Shown piece after piece: positions 52,661 through 60,000 of a DNA stretch of 60,000 nt. Origin of the DNA: Lineus longissimus (taxonomy: Eukaryota > Nemertea > Pilidiophora > Heteronemertea > Lineidae); assembly GCF_910592395.1 (NCBI RefSeq), contig NC_088315.1, positions 11,970,501-12,030,500 of the forward strand. The letters run 5' to 3'. Position 1 is the first letter of the stretch. Every line of letters begins with the position of its first letter. The position numbers and the translations under genes are program-made. The notes under the pieces are model-generated. The model did no database searches. It was not told where the DNA came from and worked only from the letters and a program-made list of their open reading frames with translations.

Positions 52661-53641
52661 TGGCAAGCTAAAGCGGAATTTATTCAAGACTTTAGAATTA
52701 CCATTCAAGAAGTTAAATATAAGTTCAAGAAGGAAATATATGTTCAAGACTAAAATATGTTCAACCTTGAATCAAATGTTTTCAACCTTGAATAAAATAT
52801 GTTCAACCTTGAATAAAATATGTTCAACCTTGAATAAAATATGTTCAACCTTGAATAAAATATGTCCAACCTTGAACAAAATATATTCAACCTTGAACAA
52901 AATATATTCAAGACTCACGTGACCATATTCAAGACGCACGTGACCACAAAATTGATGACGTAGTTGCTCATGTTTTGATGCTTTACGGACTTTCCCGAAC
53001 CCGCGTCCGGACTTTCCCGAACCCATGGTACTTGTGTTGCGTTTCGGAGCTCGAACTGTTCGCACGAGGTTTTGACACATGGTTGTACACGTACCTAGCC
53101 GCCTACACCTGACATGTACTGTAATCCTACACATCATGACATGGATGCCGAGTGAATGTCAGAGTCGATACATGTTTCACAGACATATCAGGCAAATTAT
53201 AGGGTCAAAATGCGCAATGCCTCTCACCTTTCATTCTTAAGGCCGACACCACTGTATCGGATTCTCGTTGTCTTTTGACATGTTTGAGTGTTTAGGCTAT
53301 ACAGGCAATCAATCATGTCGTGAAACAGAACGCATCAGAAGTACCACAGATTCTACGCTCTACGTCATCAATTTTGTAGTCACGTGCGTCTTGAATATGG
53401 TCACGTGAGTCTTGAATATATTTTGTTCAAGGTTGAATATATTTTGTTCAAGGTTGGACATATTTTATTCAAGGTTGAACATATTTTATTCAAGGTTGAA
53501 CATATTTTATTCAAGGTTGAAAACATTTGATTCAAGGTTGAACATATTTTAGTCTTGAACATATATTTCCTTCTTGAACTTATATTTAACTTCTTGAATG
53601 GTAATTCTAAAGTCTTGAATAAATTCCGCTTTGGCTTGCCA
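52661..53641. repeat. Large inverted repeat with AT-rich 21-bp tandem units in both arms
   Basis: The left arm 52661-52962 and right arm 53361-53641 are reverse complements, starting TGGCAAGC(T/C)AAAGCGGAAT and ending at the spacer side with ATTGATGACGTA. Each arm contains about seven units of a 21-bp repeat (TTCAACCTTGAATAAAATATG). The 398-bp spacer is single-copy with a direct GGACTTTCCCGAACCC duplication (52986-53022). Confidence 0.85.
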
Positions 53642-53779
53642 AAGACGGCTACCTAAAATGTGGAAGAGGGAATGATTCGAGGATGCACCCACTGTTATGA
53701 TTAAAAAAACCTTGACGTCTGTGACTGTGGACATTTATTCAAGGTCAAATCTGTCGATTGTCATGGAATTCAACATTAT

Positions 53780-54420
53780 TGAATACCGCCAGAGCTAAGG
53801 TAGTCGTGTTTGGTTTTAATTCAAAGGTTTGGACTGAGCCACTTTTGTGACTTAATAACCGTTCGAGCTGAGGTAGTCGTGATTGGCATCAAACTTTAGT
53901 TTTTTTGGCATGTTTGAATTGACCCACTTTCGTTACCTATTGATGACCATTAACGCTAAGTTATTCATGTTTTGCATCAAACTTCAGTTTATGAGCATTA
54001 GATTGGCCATATTTTGTGACTGTCGCACCTTCACATTTAGAGCTAATCTAGACGTTTGGTATTAAACTTCAGCATATGAGGAGTTGGTTTGAACTGACCT
54101 ACTTGTTTGATCTACTGGCCCACTAAATGAGACAGTTCGAGCCAAGGTGGTCGTGATAAATATCAAACTTTACTTTATTTTAGGCATATTTGGACTGACC
54201 AACTTTCGTGACCTACTTATTGATGACTGCTAACGCCAAGTTATTCATGTTTGCATCAAACTTAAGCTTCTGTGGATTACATTTCAACTGACCATCTTTC
54301 GTGACACGCTCACCTGACGACCTTTATAGCTAATCTCGACATTTTTGGCCAAACTTCAGCTTATGAGGAGTTGGTTTGAACTGACCTACTTTCTTAACTT
54401 ACTGACCTACTTATTAAGGA
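53780..54420 (+). repeat. Degenerate tandem repeat, unit about 90-110 bp
   Basis: Phrases recur in order: GAGCTRAGGTAGTCGTG, TGGCATCAAACTTYAGTTT, TTTGAACTGACCYACTTTCG, TGACCTACT. Six or so diverged units are visible. It lies immediately upstream of the duplicated exon at 54473. Confidence 0.6.
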
Positions 54421-54472
54421 CTAATTGACCTGCCATGTTTTCTGCACCTATATTATCTTGTCATCCTTTCAG

Positions 54473-54680
54473 TTTTTCTTAATGACGATGGTGATTTAAT
54501 TCTCCTAGATGTCAAGGACGAGGAAACGTTGCCCATCTTTGTGACCGGACAACCTGATAGTGACGACAGCTCCTGGTGTTATGACACAGTTGATACAATG
54601 AAGAATTCTATCATCGACACGGCTTACTGCAGATCAAAGATAAAACGACCAGAAAGTCAGTTACCAACAAATGCTTGAAA
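54473..54680 (+). pseudogene. Broken copy of the exon at 49917-50173
   Basis: Acceptor TCATCCTTTCAG ends at 54472. The reading frame LILLDVKDEETLPIFVTGQP matches the other copy, but near 54635 an indel shifts the frame and gives an early stop (TGA at ~54677). The downstream CLKCGKEND-coding bases are present but out of frame. Confidence 0.7.
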
Positions 54681-55915
54681 TGTGGCAAAGAAAACGACGA
54701 AAAAACAAATTCCTATGCCTTAACTAAGGTGACATGTTTCCTTGACAACAAAGTTGTCGGTGCAACCTTCTTCTAACCAACATCGCAGTGATGGATTCTG
54801 ACTCGATCATGCCATGGTTCCCAGAACCTGATGAAACACCTTGAGAGAACATTACGAGACGAATTGATATAATCGTCAAATCCGACTTTTTGTTTCTTCC
54901 AAAAATTGTGAAGAAAATGTATTCGAACCGCACTATAGATTCCAGCGATGCAGTCAAGTCATTTGCCTAAACGAATGTAGTCGCAGTTTCCACACGGTAA
55001 CATAAGGCCACATCGACCACAGTCGCATTTGGCAATGAAACGGTTAACACTTAGTTTCTTCAGTCCATTGGAATAGGAATTAGTCAAGTGGAAATACATA
55101 GACAGCACAAAATTCAAATCATCGCAACACCATGCTTTAATCAGAAAATCAATGGTACACTGTCACTGTCACTGTTACTCTCGAGTTCTTCTCTACGATA
55201 GTCAGTGAATTTTTTTAATACTTGGGGGTTCCACAAAAAGTTCTGGGAGGAGTTAGCAACTCTCTCTGTTTTATGTAAATGATTACCGAAATCCATGTCC
55301 TTGTAGACTGCCAATACTGTTCGTTTCTTTATTCAGGATTGTTTTCTGTATTGTGACCACTCGAATTTCATGAATAATAGTTAAAGCTTTTTAAATTGTA
55401 TTCTGACTTCACTTACTGAACTACTGTTACCTGTAAGTCATGAGTCATCACCACTTTCTAGCTGGCTGCAGCATGTCGGTAACGATAAATTCCTTTAAAA
55501 TTTGGTGCTGCCAGCATTGTGGCAATTCCTTACCTGGAACAAAGGGTTACAACTAAACCACTCCAGCCAGCTTACTACTGCTAGTTTCAGCCTTCACAAT
55601 ATCAAACTGCCCTTCAATAGATTTCCTAGTTAGCACTATGAAGACATCTCTTTTCACTATCATGCCCATATCCATGGCAAAAAAAGGCGAAAATATGTGA
55701 ACAGGAGGCCATTTTCTAAGTGCGCCAAGGACATTTTGTTCCGACAAACGTCAACCTTTTCCATCTCTGTCGACATTATTATCCGCGGGGGCAGGCGACA
55801 TGATGATACACTTCGTGCATCATAAAAAACCGAGAATAGCATCTCCCTAAACTCAAGATACCTGTGTTCTTCATAATCAACTCAAATTGTTCATATAAAA
55901 ATTGGCCCTTGATGA
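54681..55915. other. Shared 3' flank of gene D
   Basis: Inverted counterpart of 48692-49916. It contains no independent gene; the frames at 54724-54957 and 55553-55842 mirror equally short frames of the other copy. Confidence 0.7.
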
Positions 55916-56932
55916 TCAGTCTTTTGTTGTGAATATCTCCACGTGTTTCCAATACCTTTTCGTCACAGACTTGGAAACCCTTACAATATGATAGACCGTG
56001 CCGTCTAACATTTGGATGAAGTCCTTTAACTTGCTTCTGGAAATCTGGTATCTCAAATCAATGTCAACATGGTCAATGGCTAAGGTTGTATCGACGCGGC
56101 TCATGACGCAGCTGATTCTAAATCCAAAGAATGTCAATATTTGCTCGTTATTCCTTCCAAGGGCCGCAGTTAGAATTATAAGGCGGTCTGATTCCCTAAA
56201 CCAATAGTCGTAAGATAATAACTGGAGATCTGGAAAGTTGATAATTGAACTAAATTCTGTGCTGGAGCCTGGGAGAGTAAAATGTTTGCTTCTTCTAAAC
56301 CAGTATAAATACAATCCTGAATAATCGTTCTCTTCTTTTTCACCAATGATAAAGTACACAAAGTCTTCGCCAAGGAAGAATCTGTCGTAAGCAGACACCG
56401 GGACGTTTATTTCTATAGCGCCTTTGGACGAAAGTCTAATAACGGCGCTTTCATTCAGATTAAATAAATACATCCTAATGACTGACTGGCTATATCGCTT
56501 GCAATTAATGACTAATGTCCCGTGTCGGAGCAAAATATCGAACATCGACACATACACCCCACTTACACACGGGTCCGTTTCCGGTATGACTAGTTTCCTA
56601 CTCCTAGTGCCGATGCCAAGCCTGACGTCAAAGAGGATAAATGTCAGATACTTTTGTTCTTCCCAGCAACTTAAGACGATGTATCTATCATAGACCAGTG
56701 CATCGCTTGCTAGATACAGTTTAGCGCACACTAATTTGTTTACATGAAGGATTGTCCTATGGGTGAGAACGAATATACCTTGATTTGAATTCAGCCGAAA
56801 CATGCACACGTTGTAATCCTGTTTACCACGGATGTCTGTCAGGACACCAATGGCGCCAGTCACGTGATTATAAAGCAACCTATCATGGCTGCCAATTTTT
56901 AATATCACAGGTGGTAGAAACATCGCTCTCAT
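55916..56932 (-). CDS. Gene D: inverted paralogue of gene C, 338 aa, function unknown
   Basis: ATG at 56932; uninterrupted to the stop at 55916-55918. Aligned end to end with gene C it shows roughly 35 substitutions and one two-residue insertion (near residue 109, TRSRK versus TRK) by my count, with no frame break. Changes cluster in the first 140 residues and near the C-terminus; the middle (SAYDRFFLGEDFVYFIIGEK) is unchanged. Same fold inference and same lack of a known family as gene C. Confidence 0.8.
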   Translation of the reverse strand: MRAMFLPPVILKIGSHDRLLYNHVTGAIGVLTDIRGKQDYNVCMFRLNSNQGIFVLTHRTILHVNKLVCAKLYLASDALVYDRYIVLSCWEEQKYLTFILFDVRLGIGTRSRKLVIPETDPCVSGVYVSMFDILLRHGTLVINCKRYSQSVIRMYLFNLNESAVIRLSSKGAIEINVPVSAYDRFFLGEDFVYFIIGEKEENDYSGLYLYWFRRSKHFTLPGSSTEFSSIINFPDLQLLSYDYWFRESDRLIILTAALGRNNEQILTFFGFRISCVMSRVDTTLAIDHVDIDLRYQISRSKLKDFIQMLDGTVYHIVRVSKSVTKRYWKHVEIFTTKD

Positions 56933-57167
56933 TCTGCGTCTGTACCGTATCTTTCGATTACCCTTAATAAGTTAGTAGTAGAACCGTTAAATGTTACACA
57001 GCTGATATTTGTTTTCTTGATACCGTCATCTTTGAGATCATTTCGGTAATATTGCTGGTCATAAGCGCACTTTTTTTCGTCATGGCGGGGGGGCAAAACA
57101 CCTCTGTTTTCCTCCATCTGTTTGAACATCAGCCAAAAACCGCAAAAACACGTTTTTGTAACTCTAT

Positions 57168-58115
57168 AGCCCCTTTACACTACGCATTTTCAACCGCACT
57201 CGGCCCGCGTCGAGCGCGTCTCGGCAAAAAAACACGTAGTGTAAATGGGTTGAGAGGGTTCGGCACTGTGCTACTTTCATGTGGGTCGACCCCCCCCCCC
57301 CCCCCCAAAGGGTGGTGAGCTCGACCCGGTCGGGCACGGCTCGGCATGAAAAACGCAGTGTGTAGACACGCTACCAGGCTCGACCTACTTCCATGGACCA
57401 CTTTTTGCGAAGTGCGCATGCTCACTGATCGACCTTGAACCCTCGGTGTCATTCCCGCGAACTACCATTGACTGCTGTCAGCGTTTTTCATTCTTTATTG
57501 TGTTTTACCCTTTTGAAGCCGTTAAAATGGCAACTCGTGGTACATCGTGGTCGGCAGATGAGACCAAAATATTGATTGCCTTGTGGGGGGGGGGGGGGGG
57601 GAGATGTTACCCAGGCCCAACTAAAAGGAACACGCCACAACAACAAATGGTACAAGGAGATTGCGAAAGGACTGGAGGAAGCTGGTTTCCCTGACAGGGA
57701 GTGGAAGCAGTGTCAAGAAAAGATCAAGAAGCTGAAGAAGAAATATCGCGAAGTTTTAACGTTCGCTCTGGAAAAGGTAGAAAGGAATGGAAATATTTTG
57801 ATAAAATGCACGAGATTCTAGGTACAAGGCCCATGTCCAGGCTTTCAATTTTGCTACAATCGGCAGCAAAGAAACCCAAGGCAAAAGGAAAAGCGAAGAA
57901 AGTGTCCGCAGCAGCCTCAGGCAGCGAATCTGCAGACAGCACTAGGCCTAGTAGTCGGGCTTCGACCTCCACAGCAACAGATGATGCAGATGCCAATAAT
58001 GCCAATGAGAATTTCCTTCCTCAAACAGAGGACGGAACGTCGATCCAGGTAAATTGGCGCGGTGACAGAGATGGATTCTTGTGCGTAGTGTAAATGGTAC
58101 ATCAGAGCCGGGCTC
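57168..58115 (+). mobile_element. SANT-protein element, copy 2 (right end missing)
   Basis: Same sequence as 31510-32455 with few differences, starting AGCCCCTTTACACTACG. Similarity stops at GAGCCGGGCTC (58115), so the right ~60 bp with the inverted end is lost. It abuts the end of the inverted gene D block. Confidence 0.8.
57527..58093 (+). pseudogene. SANT-protein gene, frameshifted, copy 2
   Basis: ATG at 57527 gives MATRGTSWSADETKILIALW. The G-run (57585-57601) shifts the frame as in copy 1. The frame from 57701 is then open to 58093, covering SGKGRKEWKYFDKMHEILG and the Ser/Ala/Lys-rich tail in one piece, unlike copy 1, which has an extra T. The G-run and mid-domain shifts are common to both copies, so the defect predates their separation. 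Confidence 0.75.
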
Positions 58116-58149
58116 ATTAACATTGTGGCGATTGCTCATATGTAATCGG

Positions 58150-58290
58150 GATGACGTTAATTCATTACCCAGGGACAAAGAGTTACATGTACAACCTACC
58201 CACTCGAGCCTGCTTACTACTGGCAAGTTTGTGCCTTCGCCATATCAGACTGCCCTTCATCATAATCAGCTCAAATTGTTCATATAAAAC
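58150..58290 (-). pseudogene. Fragment of the gene C/D 3' flank
   Basis: Reverse complement of pieces of the gene C 3' flank: TTTTATATGAACAATTTGAG (as at 48710) joined to GAAGGGCAGTYTGATATGG (as at 49034) and the GTAGTAAGC that follows. The ~300 bases between are deleted. This is a third, partial copy of the block. Confidence 0.75.
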
Positions 58291-58338
58291 AAGAGGTCCA
58301 AGGGCCTGGCGTTCAGCTGAAATGGATAGGTTAAGGCA

Positions 58339-59258
58339 AGGGCCTATGGCAAGCCGTCTGTCTAATAATTAAGAAAACCAGGTTTTATTGAAAAAAAACT
58401 GGTTTTCTTCTTAAAAAACTTGGTTTCATGGAAGAAAACCATTTTCTTCCATGAAACTAGGTTTTCTTGCAAGAAGCATAAGTTGATTAAAAAAACCTAG
58501 TTTTCTTTAAAAAAACTGTTATTTTAACAAGATAACTTGGTTTTTAAAATCAACCTATGCTTCTTCCAAGAAAACCTAATTTCATGGAAGAAAACTATGT
58601 TTTGTGGAATAAAACAAGGTTATATGCATTTCTTTTTCAAAACCAAGTTTTTAATGAAAAAGACCAGGTTATTTTCAGAACCTGGTCTTTTTACCTCGTC
58701 CCGGACTGGCCGAAGCATGGCAGGGGAGAGGTTGGACTTTGCTTACCCGGGTTAGCAATCTCGCCCCAAAGGAGCCACGCGAGTGCTGAGGTAAAAAGAC
58801 TAGGTTGTTTCGAAACCAGGTTTTCTTCTTTCGAAACTTGGTTTTCTTCTTAAAAAACCAAGTTTCATGGAAAAAAACCATGTTTTCTTCAACGAAACTA
58901 GGTTTTTTTGGAAGAAAATCAGGTTTTTATGAAAAAAACTAGGTTGTTTTAATTATTAGTCAAATGGCTGGATGAAAACATGGTTTTTCTTTTTTCGAAA
59001 CTTGGTTTTGAAGAGAAATCATGGAACCTACACTTTATCTAAAAAGAATAAGTTATTTTTAAAAACCTAGTTTTATGGAAGAAAACCTAGTTTTCTTGTT
59101 GAAAACACACTTTTCGGGACTTTCTTTAAAAACTTAGTTTTATTGAAAAAAACATGGTTTTCTTCCATGAAACCAGGTTTTTTAAAGAAGAAAACCAGGT
59201 TATTTTCAAGAAAACTAGGTTTTATTTATTATTGGACAAACGGCTTGCCATAAGGGCC
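58339..59258. mobile_element. 908-bp fold-back element with 6-bp target duplication
   Basis: The element spans 58345-59252 with inverted ends TATGGCAAGCCGTCTGTCTA / ...TTTGTCCAATAATA on the other strand, flanked by AGGGCC on both sides (58339-58344, 59253-59258). The interior is dense with AAACCTGGTTTTCTTC / GAAGAAAACCAGGTTT-type units in both orientations. It is interrupted by ~100 bp of GC-richer DNA (58690-58790) and by a second end-like sequence (TTAATTATTAGTCAAATGGCTGG at ~58950). Confidence 0.8.
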
Positions 59259-59372
59259 AAGTGTGTTGGTACCCTGTTATTATGAGGCAACGTGAAGCCG
59301 TAACGTCTAGCACGCAGAAGTGCTGGTGCGAAAGACATTCTTGCTATATCAGTGCATGCTGAAGTACTGAGT

Positions 59373-59677
59373 TGACGTCACCCTGCTATTATGACGTAAC
59401 GTCATTTCTATTGCCGTTGCAGTAGTGGGGTGTGTTATGACGTCAAGGAGTTGTGTGGTGACGTCAAAGAGTGGAGTCCTTGTCTTCATGCAGCGTAGGT
59501 GGAACTAATAACATGCACATTGACACAAGGTACATAATTATTACAGTGTATTTTGTGAGGTGGGGTGTCGGCGCTTCGCCATGTGGGTTTTTCGCGGGTT
59601 TTTTCTTCTTTACGTTTCCTGTGACGTCACCCTCCTCGGCTACGTTGCAACGCCACGGGGAGTGTTGGGTGACGTCA
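59373..59677. promoter_or_regulatory. Cluster of CRE sites, candidate promoter
   Basis: Perfect TGACGTCA at 59373, 59438, 59459, 59622 and 59670, plus ATGACGTAACGTCAT at 59391-59405. The following DNA is GC-richer with CCGTTTCCGTTTCC repeats (~59727-59758). CREB/ATF-family binding is the expected role. A gene starting near 59.8 kb or beyond the window is inferred. Confidence 0.5.
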
Positions 59678-60000
59678 CGGGGTTCTGGGGTGATGATTGT
59701 TGTCGTTTCCGCACGGATGCGCGCTCCCGTTCCGTTTCCGTTTCCGTGTCTTTTTCCGCCTTAAATCATATTGTAGTGTTTATAGAGGACAAAGTGGAAA
59801 ATGTTATGTAAGTTTTTATAGGCCTTTTTTCACTCACTTGTATGATATTATTCAGTCTTTGTTTCCCCCGTCTCGGGAACCCAGTCTGAGCCTATTCATA
59901 CATGTCATAACATTTAGTTTGGGTTCAATTTGTGTATTTCAGTTTACCGTGTTTGACCATTAAAGAGAAGTTTGTAAAGCACGCGTTGAAGTTCATTGCA
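59678..60000. other. Possible 5' region of a downstream gene
   Basis: Overlapping short plus-strand frames (59471-59963) are open in several registers without a recognisable domain. ATG at 59802 is followed by a donor-like GTAAGTTTT (59808). No product assigned. Confidence 0.3.

Noticed and set aside
52617-53137. ORFs made of STLNKIC-type repeats
   Set aside because: They are translations of the 21-bp AT-rich tandem repeat in the inverted-repeat arms.

Overview
The window looks like nuclear DNA of a metazoan, most likely a marine invertebrate (lancelet, echinoderm, hemichordate or mollusc; I cannot choose between them). The reasons are spliced genes with canonical GT-AG sites, an intact BEL/Pao retrotransposon, pogo, SANT-type, LINE and MITE-like elements, many fold-back repeats, long homopolymer G/C runs and frequent TACATGTA-type simple sequence. 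No bacterial operons, tRNA, rRNA or CRISPR array were found. Almost every interval is a transposable element, a duplicated gene block or satellite-like DNA.

Region 1-8.4 kb carries the most unusual gene. A minus-strand gene can be traced through five exons (7707 down past base 1) from a GC-rich promoter-like patch at about 7.9 kb. The last exon is open for the whole 3150 bases up to the window edge. It encodes, in order, an acidic N-terminus, a helix-turn-helix, a DDE-type (HARBI/ISL2EU-like) transposase domain, a Ser/Pro-rich linker with a 27-residue repeat, and a ubiquitin-specific protease (USP, peptidase C19) domain with recognisable Cys and His boxes. A transposase-deubiquitinase fusion is not an architecture I know.

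Region 9.0-14.8 kb is an element with 483-bp terminal inverted repeats. It has two adjacent proteins with hydrophobic membrane-like segments in overlapping frames, and a RING-H2 protein. Its right inverted repeat is split by a ~2-kb insertion. Two copies of a 124-bp repeat lie outside it. Region 16.7-22.8 kb is a BEL/Pao element with LTRs that look identical and a perfect 5-bp target duplication; its polyprotein has one frameshift near the end. A decayed opposite-strand relative lies at 23.6-23.8 kb. Region 27.7-30.9 kb is a pogo/Tigger-like, spliced transposase gene between long inverted repeats, with its first catalytic Asp replaced by Asn.

Region 31.5-58.3 kb is built around a locally expanded, apparently intronless gene family of unknown function. 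Gene A (45.7 kb, +) and gene C (47.7 kb, +) stand in tandem. Gene D (56 kb, -) is an inverted copy of C together with its convergent neighbour's last exon. A pseudogene copy of A (33.4-34.3 kb, -) and smaller fragments (50.6, 58.2 kb) complete the set. Two copies of a SANT-protein element sit at edges of the duplicated blocks. Between them are a dead LINE (34.4-36.6 kb), an 81/144-bp minisatellite (37.7-38.8 kb), a fold-back element with GC-rich tandem-repeat arms (39.0-40.3 kb), palindromic MITEs and a large AT-rich inverted repeat (52.7-53.6 kb).

Region 58.3-60 kb holds a 908-bp fold-back element with a 6-bp target duplication, then a cluster of perfect CRE (TGACGTCA) sites that looks like a promoter for a gene beginning near or beyond the window end.
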